This document shows, piece by piece, positions 1-13,200 of a stretch of 64,000 bases of DNA. The DNA is from Sporodiniella umbellata. Taxonomy: Eukaryota > Mucoromycota > Mucoromycetes > Mucorales > Rhizopodaceae. Each line of letters starts with the position of its first letter. Within the stretch, counting starts at the first letter, position 1. A model generated the notes under the pieces. That model did not search any database and had not been told where the DNA came from. It saw nothing but the letters and a program-made list of their open reading frames with translations. The stretch lies in contig JAIXMR010000013.1 in assembly GCA_025677835.1 (NCBI GenBank), positions 248,001 to 312,000 on the forward strand. Direction: 5' to 3'. The position numbers and the translations under genes are program-made.

Positions 1-1592
1 TTTTCTCTTTACCTTGGACTTTAGAAACAACAGATTAGACTTTCTTACTATCAACAATCTTATCTAAAATAATCGTCTATTTCGGTATAAAAAAAATGAA
101 ACTACATCAGTTAATAGACTCTAAAAGCAACTATTTCACTTTATATTCTACAATCAATAGTCAGTCTTGAATCTTCATTTTTGAAGAGGGAGTTTTTTTT
201 TTTTTTTTGTCAATGCTTGACGATATTGAGGTTTTTTCTTCAAACTTGCATATTAAAAAATGTCGTTATTTATGTTCAGCTATACACTTCTATAAGATCT
301 AAACCAAATATAGGAGAATTGAGATGAAACAAAGTACACTCGCCATACAAGATTTAACTCTACTACAGCTGTATACACATACAAAACAGCACCCTCAAAA
401 GTTTATAGATTATACTAAAGCTTCCTGTTAACACATTGAGTTTTACCAAGACCTATCTAGCTCATTAAAGAAAGTAGACCTTAGTACTGTAGCAATACCT
501 ACTTAAAAAAAAAACCAACAGACTAAACAAACAGTGATTGTGGACCCTCTCTTTATAAGAATCAAAAGATTTCTTTTATCCATATTAGAACCGTATGCCT
601 AGTAAAAAGTAGTCTGTGTTTGGTTTCAAGTTGGACAGCCATAGAACTAATCCTAAAGCTCTGGTTTATAATAGCTTTACTAGTATAGTGTTTTACTTTA
701 TGATCGAAATTTATTGTATGGTCTCAAATTTAATTTAGGCATAACATTAAGCATTAGCTAAACGTATTGATAAAATTTTCGAAACCATAAGCTTTATTTA
801 AGCGAACAGCTTCTTGGGTAAATCGAATGTCAACTTCTAAAAATGCCGACAATCAACGACTTTTGTGTGTAGTTTCCACTCAAAATGTTGATAGCAGACA
901 TAAAAACTATGTGGATTGCTGACAAGTATTTCGCTGAACATGTTGCCAGTCGCATTGGATAAACTATTTCTATCTAATACCCTTCGTTCCCCTTGAATGG
1001 TGTTTAGTCGAGTTGAGTTTAAAGGGTCTTGTTAGCGCTTTGTCATAAAATTGGCTTAATTTTATGGATGATACCGCAAATACATATTCAGCTCCTGTCA
1101 AAAGCTTACTCGAGATTTACAATCTATAGAAACTCGTTCCTAAACTTAACAAGTTGAGTGTAAATCTTGCTTTTCAGCTCTATCAATAATTTTTTTTTAG
1201 AGAAATAGAACTTTCTTATAAAAGCCAGCAGAAGTAGTAAAAGCTATGCTTTGTTTTTTTTTTTTTTTTTTTTTTTTGTGTTGTTTTTTTACTTCTACAC
1301 GTCCCAATTATCTTGATACAAACACTAAAAGCCTAAACATCTGCTTTAAATTTTTCCCATATAATATTGAGAAAACGCCATACCCTATAAAACAGGTATA
1401 AGCGTCCAAATAGGAGAAGAACGTGAACAAATAATAAACAAAAATAGGAGCATTCGACGATCACTTGGCGGAGACTCTCGCCTTGATCAGAAGTGATTGA
1501 GTTTTAATTTTCTTTAATAAAAAAAGGTTGTACAAAATTTTCTGAAGTGTACCCAATACATTTGGGTCCCTATTAACTATTGATATTTAATT

Positions 1593-1646
<54 letters not shown>

Positions 1647-2194
1647 GGCTCAGGCCAATTTATACTTATCTTTCCTATAAGCAAAGTATACGGTTTTATG
1701 ATAGTGTAAACCTAGAATACCTAATAAGCCTTGAAGACCTGCAAGACTGACCATTTTAGAAATAGTGAGTAACAGCTCTCTCTAAAAAAAAAAGTCGGAA
1801 TTGAAGCAAATTGAAAGGCCTTTTAATCATGAATATACTCAGTACAGAGCAAGTGTCCTTTACAAAAATAGTCTGTGCATCTGGAATATGTGAACATACA
1901 ATTTCAACTATCTTTAATTTGACAGAATACAGGAGAAGATGAGATGCAACCTGCTATCTATCGAACCATCTATTGATTTGTAGTAAGCTATATTTGTGCT
2001 GACACCTTAGGTGCTTGTTTGTCAGAGCCCTAGGTGACCCATCAAAGGGCCTAGAAATAGTAACCTTTGCCACACTGTATTTCTCAACGAATCACAAACA
2101 TTTTTGTATTTCTCATTGGTTTTATTTCTGTTTTTTTTTTTTTTTTTTTTTTTAGTCAAATAAAAAAAAATAGATGACTCTCTATAATGGGATG
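1..2194. other. AT-rich gene-free left flank
   Basis: I see no supportable gene in this stretch. It is AT-rich with many stops in all frames. It holds several homopolymers, including an uninterrupted A run of about 51 bases at 1595-1645 and T runs near 192, 1254 and 2130. A short ATG-started open stretch at 324-431 (35 codons) has no family resemblance and is not called. The right edge is the 3' end of the minus-strand glycosyltransferase-like gene. Confidence 0.6.
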
Positions 2195-3376
2195 CTAAAG
2201 ATATTTTTCGGGTTTTCTTATATTTACAGGAACTCTATCAGCAGGATACTTCCATTCCGGATGTTCATACAGTTCCAAGGTATCTGCGCGCTCCCATTTC
2301 GGAGAGTCTATATGGAATATGAGGGGACGTGATACACAGACTTATTAATTTACCTATTGCGGAAGGATGATATAGTTTGTTTTGTACTTCAAGTCCATGT
2401 AGACTTGCGTTGCAATTTATATCGCGATGTGTTTGTAAATTGAAATTGTGGACATGCTCAGTGCACTGATGTCCATGTAAATAAGCTAGGTAAGTGAGTA
2501 CTGCTTGATCTTGTCTATGGTTTTTTCGGCTCGATCCTGGTGGGGCGATACAATTCTTTTGCAAGCCGCACTCGTACCAAGGAATAATGATATCATTAAC
2601 AACTGTCGTATTTGCTGTGTCAAATCCGATGGCAGCTCCATTACAGTTGGACTTGTACTTGAATTGCTTAGCGTCTACTCCAAAAAATCTAAACATTCCA
2701 GGGTGTGTCCATTTTCCCATATAAGAATCGCTCTTAGGTGACCAAAAGCCGTGGTAATCTTCGCGAACGATTCTAGGTATATTTAATATGAAATCAGAGT
2801 TGACCTGATTTCCAGCATCTAGCCAAACTAGTATCCCACCGTACTTTATACGGGCGTCGTTGACTATGCCTGTTTTCCAAGCATATTGTCCAGCATCTAA
2901 TGCCACATCCCAAAACCGAGGGTAGTGCTCGTGATCAAATAACACCACATCATCTATCAGTCCGTTTGATTGTAGCTGGTCTAGGATAGGTAATTGTGTT
3001 CTGTTCATCCCAATATTGTAAAGGACGATTCTTGGAAACTGGTTAGCTTCGACTAGTGACTTCACATCGTTTAGTGAGTACAAAAAGCTTTCTAGTGAGC
3101 ACAGATGGTTTGCGCTGGATCCAGTAACGATGGTATAGGGGTACTCTTTTTTTTTTACTGCATGGTTCTTTTTTTGGCCACCTGCATCTTTATTTATAGC
3201 TACCAAAGTATAAATAAATTATTATTTTTTTTTTATCTAAATTTGTATAAAATATACACACCAGCAATATCATCCCTTACTGCCATTGTTAGTAGCAGTA
3301 GACATAGAGCACTTGTGGCGATAAATACGAAGAGAAGTTGCTTCTTTGGTTTGTTTATAAGTGATGTAAACGCCAT
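2195..3376 (-). CDS. Type II membrane protein, glycosyltransferase-like (DUF1647-like)
   Basis: I propose three exons: 3376-3262, 3199-2354 and 2283-2195, joined by introns of 62 and 70 bp with GT-AG ends. This gives about 349 residues. Exon 1 supplies the ATG, a lysine-rich cytoplasmic start and one hydrophobic segment (about residues 13-31), so a type II Golgi/ER anchor is likely. The luminal part has the motifs YGGILVWLDAGNQ and RQDQAVLTYL, which resemble nucleotide-sugar transferase-like DUF1647-type proteins. The long uninterrupted frame stops early (GTV, then stop). Using the intron with donor at 2353 instead continues the frame into an EHPEWKYPADRVP tail. The exact substrate cannot be told from the sequence. 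Family assignment is moderate; the reality of the gene is more certain. Confidence 0.7.
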
Positions 3377-5400
3377 TTTTTTTTTTTTTTTTTTTTTTTG
3401 ATAGAAATTTCTTTCTCAATTTTACATGCAACAAAATAAAGAAAGAAAGGGAGTTGTGAGCTGAAAAGGGAGTTTTTATTTGCACTAAAAGAAAAAGGAG
3501 TTTTATTTTATTTAAATTTTTTTTGTAGAATGTTTTATTCACGTGGCCGCTGATTGGTAGTCACTAAATTGTGAATGGTAATAATAGCAAGACAGATTTT
3601 GCTACCAAGGCTTAACTTGGGTTTAACACAATCCTTTCTTGGGGCATGGGTTTCAATATAAAATAACAAATTTGTTAACATAACTATCTTCTCAATTTTA
3701 TAACTGTCGGTCGCAAAAAAGTGAAATAAAGTGTCTTTTTTGAAAGCTAAAACTCAAGGTTCTTTGACTAAAATCAGCATATATTCTCAACTATTTAGTA
3801 GCCTCTCTTAAAGATGAACTGTTGTACTGCTTTTTTTTTTTTTTTTGGTTTGTAAACGCCAATTACATTCGCTTTTTTTAGAGTTGTTCTTATCATCTAA
3901 GAAAATAAGTTTTTAAAACATATATCGTTAAAATGAATTGTCAAATCTACCCAAGCTAAAAAAAATCCTACAGAGATGTTAAAAGAACCGCATCGTAAAA
4001 GAGCTGAGTGATTTAAGTGATAGATGCAAACCCCTCCCCCTTCAAGCTATCGTAAAAATAATTGAGAAAAAAAAATCAGTGTTTGATAATAGCAGGTTAT
4101 GTACAGCTAAAGATTCATACATAAAACAATTGAAACATGAAACTCTCTAAATACTGTTCTAATTTTCGTGCCATTTAAACTTTTTTTTTTAGGTATCTTT
4201 ACAGCTGTTAATGGTTGCTACCGTGTATACCTCTAGTAATATGTTACAATGCAGCTAATTTGTTTAACATTTAATGTGCCAATTTTTTTTTTTTTTTAAA
4301 GGATTTTAGCTTTTCTTTGTTACTCAGGATAAAGTTTCATATGCAGCAAATAATATTGCTAATAAGACAAAAAAGCGCAAGTAATAAGGCACCCTATAAA
4401 ACAATAATAGCTACTTTCTGTGGCCTACACTGCCGACGTTTGAAAGAACAGCTAAAGCCTATATTAGCCATGCAAATAGTTTAAACAAGTCAACGCTTTA
4501 GAATAGATAGATAACTATCAAAAGATGAAAATCGCCTGAGCATTGATACATAGATGACCTGTTTCTATTCGGAAACTTTTTTTTTTTTTTAGAGCAAAGG
4601 TACATGCTATAGACTTTAAATAACAAAGCAGTGTACGGTAATATGATTTCTTCAGATGGTTACTTTGTTTAAGTTCAAGCCAAAGTGCATATTTAAACTT
4701 GCGATGTAATTAAAAGATTGCCCATCGCTTCAAGACAGGCCTTTTCAAGTATTCATTTATAGTGCTGCTCAATGACCGTCGAAAACTTACTTGAAATCTA
4801 GATGCTTTTTTTTTTTTTTTTTTTTTTTTTGGAGAAAAAAAATTGTTGTTACAGCATATCTCCTTTCAAAACAATAGTAGTTTTTACTGATATTTTAAAA
4901 AGCTCTCAGGAACGGAATAAGACTTGTTTCTCAACCACTTTAGGTTTAAAAGCATACGTTTAAGACTAAAAAGGATCATGAATACAAACAAAACCGCTTA
5001 CACTATTGCCTACAGATTGGCTATACAGGATGTAGCTCAAATTTACTCATTGAAAAGTACTCATGGCGATTAGGTATAGTTTTTGAAATATAAAGAAAAG
5101 CGTATGTTGTTTTTCTTTTTCTTTTCTTTTTCTTGTTTCTGTATTCAACCCAAAGTATTACCTTTCACAAACCCCTTATAGTGTTACTATCCTTAAACTT
5201 CTAAGGTCCCAAGTAGAGTGGACCTCTTCTTCTATCTAAAGAAAACCAAACAGCCTAAAAAAAAAAAAAGAATGAAACGGTAGAGCGGAAATGGCTTTTG
5301 TTTTTCTTTTGATCTTTTGAGAGTTGTGATAAATACATTTTTAAAACCTCCAATAAAAGAAGCGGGGCTTTCTCATTTTTCTCTTAAAATTTTCTTTGAA
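3377..5400. other. Intergenic region with homopolymer runs
   Basis: No coding signal was found on either strand. The sequence is AT-rich with T runs near 3377-3399, 3831-3846, 4288-4299, 4578-4590 and 4807-4830. It separates two divergent genes (the glycosyltransferase-like gene and the permease), so it should contain both promoters. I could not pick a convincing TATA element. Confidence 0.6.
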
Positions 5401-7166
5401 ATGAATGAGAATGACCCTGTCAAGACAGACATAAGACAGCGTTCCAATACATCGATTCAAAGCTCTGCTTCCCCTGATCAGGAAGTTAGTTTGGATAGAT
5501 ATGCAGAAAAAAAATTATTAAGAAAACTAGACTGGAGAATTGTACCATGGATATTCATACTCTATTTCTTGTCAGTTGAGGACCGTTCCAATGTGGGGTA
5601 TGCCATGACAATGAACAGTGCTGAGAAACATACTTTAGCTGACACTTCTGGATTGAGTGCACATGAGAACAATATTGGGCTTGGTTTATTTTATGTTGGA
5701 TATATCGTAAAGCAAACACTTCCAGTCGGCTTTCTCTAAACTCCCAGTTTATTTTAGATCTTTGAAGTACCATCGAATCTGTTAATGGCTCATGTCAATC
5801 CTGCTCATTGGATTGCCCGAATTATGATAACTTGGAGCATTGTAACAGGTTGCATGGCCGCTATTTCTCGACCTTGGCATTTTTATTTGTTGAGATTCTT
5901 ATTAGTAAACAGAAGCACTGTTTATACTTTGTGTTACTAATAGTTTTATACTAGGGTGTTTTTGAGGCTGGTTTTTGGCCTGGTAACCCTTTTTTTTTTT
6001 TTTTTTTTGTAAGGAAAACCAATTAACCCAACTCATACTATAGGGATAAGTAAATAGACTGAGATTATGTACTGAGCAGCAGGTTGACTATTCTTTTTTT
6101 CAGCATATTACAATACGTTGTGGTATAGACCGGAAGAGATATCTAGTCGGATTGGCGTCACCTATCTTGCAGGACCTGCATCTGGGGCTGTTGGCGGTCT
6201 TATTTCAGCAGGTGTACAACTGATCGACACTCGCGGCCATTTGTATGGATGGCAGTGGTTGTTTTTAATTTCCGCCATTGTCTCTTTACTCTTTGGTGTT
6301 GCTACTATTTTTTATCTACCGTCTACTCCAGAGACATCTAGAAAATTCTTAACAGAGTCTGAGCGTAGCCAGGTTCAAAAGAGACTAAGAACAGGCAACG
6401 TGCCTGAAACTGTTGAGGAAAGAAACATGAAGCGTGGATTACACCATGTGTTGGGGGAGTTTAAAGATTTTAAAATATGGATTTTTTGTGTCTTATACTT
6501 TACACCCGTCATGGCTGCAACCTCCTTGGGTTACTTTATTCCAAAAATTGTACAACAGATTGGGAAATTTACGTCTATTCAAGTAAGCTTGATGAGTATT
6601 CCACCCTATGTATTTGGTGGTCTAGTGGTATATGTTATGACGCTTCTTAGTGATCGCTACAGAACCCGTGGCTTAATTATTATTGGTTGCTGTCTTACAT
6701 CGTTTATTGGATTTCTTATTCTCAGTTTTGCTCAGTCAGTGGGTGCTCGCTATTTTGGTTTGATGATCGTCGCTGGTGGAACTTACCCAACTGTTCCTTT
6801 GGTAAGAAAAAAAATTTTTTTTTTTTTTTTTATACAGCCAAATCGTGATTGTACCATTAAAACCGATATGTACGTTAGAGTATGGCTTGGACAGCCAATT
6901 CAAAAGATGATCCAGTGACAGTAGCAACTGCAACTGGTATTGTATCTTCCGTAGCTAATTTTGGTGCTCTGATCTGCACATTTGCTCTTTATTCTGGCTG
7001 GCCTTCAGACGCGCCACGTTACGTTGGCTCAAACATGATTAACGGTGGAGCGATGGTGTTTGCTGCAATGTGCGCGCTCTTTATGAGGTTACACCTGTCA
7101 AAAAAGAATTCAATCATTGAGCGTGACGGCTCAGTCGATGGTCGTTCTCGCCCCTTCATTCTCTAA
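5401..7166 (+). CDS. MFS permease, anion:cation symporter (Dal5/Tna1-like)
   Basis: Five exons (5401-5706, 5758-5904, 5955-5982, 6104-6801, 6879-7166) join in phase to 488 residues, a normal length for this family. The protein starts with a hydrophilic cytoplasmic tail. It then shows the family signature around TM1 (RIVPWIFILYFLSVEDRSNVGYA) and the loop DRYRTRG between the transmembrane halves, and ends RPFIL like many ACS-family members. Substrates of this family are organic anions such as nicotinate or allantoate, imported with protons at the plasma membrane; the substrate here is unknown. Introns 3 and 4 contain T runs. An in-frame ATG is possible only from 5401 because the upstream frame lacks a better start. 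The last two exons are duplicated in inverted orientation at 8982-9613. Confidence 0.85.
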
Positions 7167-7173
7167 ATATACG

Positions 7174-7209
<36 letters not shown>

Positions 7210-7339
7210 TTACTCAATCAAGGTACATACACGCCTGATTGGATCCACGATGACGTTTTCTTGACCCAAAAGGAAAAAAAAAAAGTCAACCAACAGAAAT
7301 AAGCTATTACCATATAGCGACTCTCTGAATGACACTCTA
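6705..7339 (+). repeat. Inverted-repeat arm 1 (3' half of permease gene)
   Basis: This arm runs from the sequence TATTGG inside permease exon 4 to GACACTCTA beyond the stop codon. It pairs almost perfectly with 8982-9613 read on the other strand. Shared parts include the end of exon 4, the intron with its T run, the whole last exon and about 170 bp of 3' flank. The two arms differ by a short indel near 6731-6742, a few substitutions and the length of the homopolymer near 7173-7208. Confidence 0.9.
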
Positions 7340-8981
7340 TTATGAATCACTTGGATGTTGCAGTAGGAAAACTCTCTTACAGGTAGTTCCCAGGATGACT
7401 CGATGTAGACCGAGTTTACTCTTTAAATACTATACTCATAGATTTTTTTGGTTTTTTTTTTTTTTTTTTCAAGACAAACAGAGCAAAGCAGAGCTACAGC
7501 TTTTTAACATTCTTTTTCCACACATGCCATAGAAGATACCTCTTGTAAGTTGTTGACTCGCAGAACAAGGAGCTACAATAGTATAATATTGTTTCCAGAA
7601 AACCTAATGGTTGATAACTCAGCATGACGAACCCATTCATTTTTTTTTTTTTCTCATTGACAGAATCCAACAGTGGCAACCCACTCTGTTTATCCCGCAT
7701 GGCTGTATATAAAAGCTTCGTTTTTGTTCATATCCTTTTAAGCGGTAAACTCCCAGTGCGGTATGTGACTTTAAATCCAAATGGGTGGTATTTCAAGCTA
7801 CGAGAAGAACTTTGAATTCTAATCCTATTTATAAAAAAAGGCCCACCAAGAGCCCACGCTTTTTTTGGACCTCAAGGCATTTAGGATAGTGGCTTTCTTT
7901 TTTTGGTTACTGTTGAGTAATGTGAGACAAAACAAAGCGATCTGTACGATCTGTTGCAAATGTGATGGGTAAGGAAAAGGAGTTTCAATGTTTTCGTTAC
8001 TGTACAGAAGTCGTCCTTTTTATTGTTTTTGTAACATTCACATCTTCTCCTAGATCGTTTTTCAAATGCAAACAGAATAAATAGATAGCTTCTACAGATG
8101 GTCATTCTCTCTAGTTCATACTGTGTTTACGTCTCTTTTTTTTTTTTTTTTTTTTGTCAATTTTTAGCTTGTTTGTACTAAATGGCTGTTTATGGCATTT
8201 TCATACCTTTTTTCTATCTCAAGATGGGTTTTTTATACAGTTTCTTGATTCTCTATATAATAAATAGATTGAAAACGAAAAGCATCTTCAGCTATTTCCA
8301 TAATACTTTACCAAGTTGAAAAGATGTTATTTAATTCTTTACAAGATTGCTACAGGTGCTCCTCAAAATATCATCTTTACTCGTATACAATAAATTTAGA
8401 AATGGAAAATATTACAAACAAAGCACCTAAAACATGGGCATTTTCTTTTTTGAAATAAAACCGATAAAAAGTTAAACCCTCTTTGATTTCTCGTCTGGGT
8501 AGCTATTGAATTGAATCTATACACCCACTTGGTTTATTTCTTTAAGAATCGATATTTAAGATAGCCAGTTCTGTTCCTAGGCGTAACTTCAACTACTGTC
8601 GAATCATAGTATTGATAACATCGTTTTTCTTAAAAAAAAAAAGCATGCCAATGTTACCTTTGGCCAATTTGAATGACAAGATATAAGAGTTTAGGCTCAA
8701 GTACAGCAGAGACTTTTGGCCTAGCTCAAATTTGAGAACACTCATCTTGTTTTTCAAAGCTATTGTGTATTTTGGGTGGATCTAGTGAAGTTGCGATGTA
8801 TTTTGTTTTGTAAAGTATGTGATTCTTACTTTCTTTTCGAAATAACTTTGTTACATCATCTCTTCCAAGCAAAAGGTATATTTATCAATCATTAAGCGGT
8901 TTTTAATGATCTTTAATTAAAATAACTTTTTTTTTTTTTTGTAGCCAAAAATATCAGCCAATCATAGTAAATAGAAAGGGC
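7167..8981. other. 3' flank and spacer between inverted-repeat arms
   Basis: After the permease stop comes a T run of about 35 bases, then shared flank to 7339. The unique spacer is 7340-8981. No gene is supported in the spacer. A TATA-like string sits at about 7707-7714 but no credible ORF follows it. Short open frames here translate to low-complexity F/K tracts and were discarded. Confidence 0.6.
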
Positions 8982-9117
8982 TAGAGCGTCATTCAGAGAG
9001 TCGCTATATGGTAATAGCTTATTTCTGTTGGTTGACTTTTTTTTTTTCCTTTTGGGTCAAGAAAACGTCATCGTGGATCCAATCAGGCGTGTATGTACCT
9101 TGATTGAGTAACAAAAG

Positions 9118-9152
<35 letters not shown>

Positions 9153-9613
9153 CGTATATTTAGAGAATGAAGGGGCGAGAACGACCATCGACTGAGCCGT
9201 CACGCTCAATGATTGAATTCTTTTTTGACAGGTGTAACCTCATAAAGAGCGCGCACATTGCAGCAAACACCATCGCTCCACCGTTAATCATGTTTGAGCC
9301 AACGTAACGTGGCGCGTCTGAAGGCCAGCCAGAATAAAGAGCAAATGTGCAGATCAGAGCACCAAAATTAGCTACGGAAGATACAATACCAGTTGCAGTT
9401 GCTACTGTCACTGGATCATCTTTTGAATTGGCTGTCCAAGCCATACTCTAACGTACATATCGGTTTTAATGGTACAATCACGATTTGGCTGTATAAAAAA
9501 AAAAAAAAAAATTTTTTTTCTTACCAAAGGAACAGTTGGGTAAGTTCCACCAGCGACGATCATCCAGCCAAAATAGCGAGCACTGAGCAAAAGTGAGAAT
9601 AAGAAATCCAATA
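8982..9613 (-). pseudogene. Inverted partial copy of the MFS permease (arm 2)
   Basis: Read on the minus strand this copy contains the end of permease exon 4, the intron and the complete final exon. The final-exon translation (9444-9160) is identical to the functional gene over all 94 residues. The copy begins abruptly inside exon 4 at about 9613; sequence beyond this point bears no likeness to the rest of the gene. It also lacks the GQSVG-region codons because of a 9-12 base deletion. With no 5' half, start codon or recognisable promoter, it cannot make a permease. Near identity, including the intron, argues for a recent duplication or ongoing gene conversion. Confidence 0.85.
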
Positions 9614-10226
9614 TAGAAATGGAAGCATTAGACTGTATACTCTTCAAAGATAGGGTTACAGCAAGTATAGACAAAATCCGTATCAAACTTTCCAAGGTTC
9701 TCTAAAAGCTTTTGGTAAATGCATTTTGCAGCCAAAGTTTTAGGCAAACGTTATCCATTGAGCGTTTGGAAATCACTGCCCTGAAAAAAAAAAAAAAAAG
9801 CACTTGTAGGACATTTCGTTTCCCGCTTATCGTCTGCCTTTGACATTTTTTTCTATTTTGTTCTAGAAAGTCCGAAATGAAAAAAAAAAACAGAACACTC
9901 TACAACCACCAAGGGAGTCAACAGAAAGTGAACACAAACAATCAAGGGCGTTTTTGGTTGTGAATGTTGTGCGCTGTTGATAGGAAAAAAAGAAAAAAAA
10001 TAAGAATAATAAAAAAAGCGACGTAGTTGAGACTTGGTTCTGAGTAACCAGTCCTTTCTTGGTAATCTATTTATCCATCTTTACTGTATATTTTCTTTTT
10101 CTTTCCTTTTTTTCTTTTTCTTTCCTTTTTTTTTTTGACCTTTTTTCTTTTCCCTCATTTTCCACACTTCTTTAGTCCAACGTTGTGTATTTCATCTTTT
10201 AGACCAACCCGCCTTTACTTGCAAAA
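9614..10226. other. Intergenic region upstream of hybrid kinase
   Basis: No gene seen. The stretch contains A-rich and T/C-rich tracts; the pyrimidine-rich block at about 10087-10160 lies directly upstream of the kinase start and may be part of its promoter or 5' leader. Confidence 0.5.
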
Positions 10227-13200
10227 ATGTCCAATTCAGGGTCCACAGGATCATATACCGACTCTTCAGGTCCTAGCATACTTGGCGACAGTTTGCAGAT
10301 ACCAAACTACCACTTCAAATCGCCTGCTATTCCTAGTTTAGTATATGGAGAACATGTCGATATTCTCTATGGATACAGGTAAAAAGGGGGGGGAACAGTT
10401 TAAGAATAAAACACAGTAAAATAAAACGTGTTGAATAGGATCTCCAACAAAAAACCGGTGGTAGCCAAAGTGTCTGCCAATTCACTAAAATTAGAAAGAG
10501 AATATTACATTATGAGAAGACTATTTCAATTGACCGACGGCGGCTCTTTTTTGGGTAACCAATCGAGTGATAGGGAGTAAAAACCCACATAAAAAGATTA
10601 CAGACTAAACTGATTCTACTCAGTACGACCGTTGGAATACATTCACCTTCCAAGTGGTATGACTGTAGTGATCTATGCTGATGAAGGCCACAACTACTTG
10701 GAGAATCGACGTCAATCTGACGAAACAATAAAGTATCATGGCGGAGGTTCGAGCGATCGTATCACCAATTACAGCTACCCTCAAAGGCTGCAGATGAGTA
10801 ACATCGGTCCAGTCTTTGACCTGAGCACTTTTCTTCGATTTGCTATCAAATGCACCGATTGCTTAGAGTTCATTCATAAGAATAACGTGGTCCATGGCGA
10901 GATCAGACTTTCGGCCTTTCAATGGTCTGGTGAAGACTCCGCCAGAGTCAAAGTGTGGAGTTTTGGGGCAGGCTCGAAATCGTTCGAAACTTACCTGACA
11001 AGTGAGGGCTGGAGAAGAACGGCTCAAAAACTGGACACGGCAGAAACCTTACATGACTTGCTCGCCTACATGAGTCCAGAACAAACCGGAAGAACAACCT
11101 ACGTTCCAGATCATCGTTCCGATCTCTACTCTCTGGGGATCGTCTTTTTTGTGTTGCTCACTGGCAAAAGCCCTTACGAAGGTGGCGCTCTGGACATATT
11201 GAACGGCATCGTTAGTAAAAAACTTCCCTTAATACATGAGATTCAGCTAGATGTGCCAGAAGTAGTAGCGCGTATAGTGGAGAAAATGACCAATAAGGTA
11301 AATAGCACTCAATTCGGTAGAGGCCATAACACTTTCTTTTTCGTTAGTCACCCGATGATCGGTATAACAGTGCTTATGGTGTCAGGTCAGATTTGAAAGA
11401 ATGTTTAAAAAGACTTCGAGTTGCTTCAGAATCTTGTCAAGAGGTTATTACTGTTATTATTACTATTATTGTTTTTTTTTTTTTTTTTTTTTTACATCAG
11501 AAACCAACACAGCCACTCTTTATCTCATTTAAAATAGATGATTGAACCTTTCAAACTAGGAGAAAAAGATGTGGCATCCATCTTTACCTTGCCAAAATCG
11601 ATTTATGGTAGACAACCCTTGATTGTTGAAATGACTTATATTATTCAACATGTATCGCATGTATACAAATCGAGTCGAGCCAAAAAGGAGCGATCCCATG
11701 GCTCGAATTCAACTTTAACCACCATCACAAGTGCAGATGACTTGATTCATCACCAGAGCGGTGCGAGTATCACCAGTGGAAGTGAATCAGATTCATTGAA
11801 TCCTGATTTCTCTAGTCTCAATACCGGTGCAAGTCTGAACACAGCACCCAAATCAAACACAGCACCCAGCTATTATAGTGGCAGTGACATATCCAGTGGA
11901 CAGGGAAAACTCGCAAAGAAAAAACAAGGTGTTGAAATTGTATGCTTGTCTGGACAAGGAGGGGTAGGAAAATCAACCTTATGCAATGCAGTGCAAACAA
12001 CGGCCCGTCAAGAAGGGTAGAGTATTTCTTTTTGTATTTATCTAGACTCACCCTACTCTTGCTTGCCCAACAGATATGTAGCCTGCGCCAAGTTTGATGG
12101 CCGACACAAGATACCCTATAGCTCCGTGTTGAAATCACTTTCGCAAATATTACAGCAGATACTGTCAGAAGAAGAAGAAGAGAAGCACTCGTTCTATAAC
12201 CATCTAAAGTCTCATCTCGGTAGCCAGTTTTGTAAAATTGAGCTTTTGGCAGATCTGGTTCCAGAATTGAAGCCTCTACTGGAGCCTGTGGATAGCGAAA
12301 GTAGTGAAGATTCCGGAGAACGAATTCATCTGGATAATGTCGAGGCTCGTATTCGGTTCCATAATTTGTTTATTGAAGTCTTTCGCGCCTTGACACAATG
12401 GAGGATGATCACCTTGTTTTTGGATGATTTGCACCAAGCGGATGAAGCCTCGATTGAGCTGATAGAAAGCATGATAGGTTCAAAGCTCAAGATTTTGCTC
12501 TTCATGACCTACCGCGAAGACGAAATGACCGATATGTTGGCCAAACTACTTTCAAACGACTTTGCTACTTTCCATCACTTCAAAGTGGAACTTTTGGATA
12601 TCGAGTCGCTTGTCAGCTATGTGGCCGATGCTCTCCATCGACCGATAGAGTCCGATAAGGATTCTGTACTTCCCTTGGCTGAGATCATTTACAAAAAAAC
12701 CAGAGGAAATGCATTCTATACTGCCCAATTGCTGACAACGTTAGAAAAAAAGAAACTTGTCTTCTTCAACTGGGAAGAGAACGAGTGGGACTATAACCTT
12801 GGAGGAATACAGCAGCTTGTTCTTACCAATGACGGCGCCGGTCGTGAAGCTGAGCTGGATATCAGCTTCTTAATCGCTAGACTGCGTGAGCTTCCTCAGG
12901 ATGGTCAGCGACTCCTAAAATGGGCTTCCTTTGTCGGTGATACTTTTTCTTGGAGTACCATCAAATACCTGATGGTTCACTCGGATCCAGACTCGGAATT
13001 TTCTGATACAGAGAGTGTTTTCTCTGATTCTACCGTGCAGGAAGCAGATCACATCATACCTACTGCCACTTACTCCTCATCCTCTTCCAATAGAGCTTCC
13101 AATCGTTCCTTGGGCGCTTCTTCACATCACAGTAACTCTAGCGTGCGTGATCCTATCGTAGGACTACAAGCCGCTCTTCAGGAAGGTTATATTCTACCAT

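Noticed and set aside
1461..1495. GC-rich GGCGGAGACTCTCGCC patch in an AT-rich flank
   Set aside because: Weak imperfect hairpin with no RNA-gene hallmark; no tRNA arms could be drawn.
3105..3542. Open frames on both strands around 3.1-3.5 kb
   Set aside because: The plus frame and the 3270-3542 minus frame are low-complexity F/K tracts and shadows of exon 1 of the glycosyltransferase-like gene.
5555..5773. Minus-strand frame opposite the permease start
   Set aside because: It is the reverse shadow of exons 1-2, which match the MFS family.
7881..8105. Minus-strand 74-codon frame in the inverted-repeat spacer
   Set aside because: Featureless composition, no partner exons and no family pattern.
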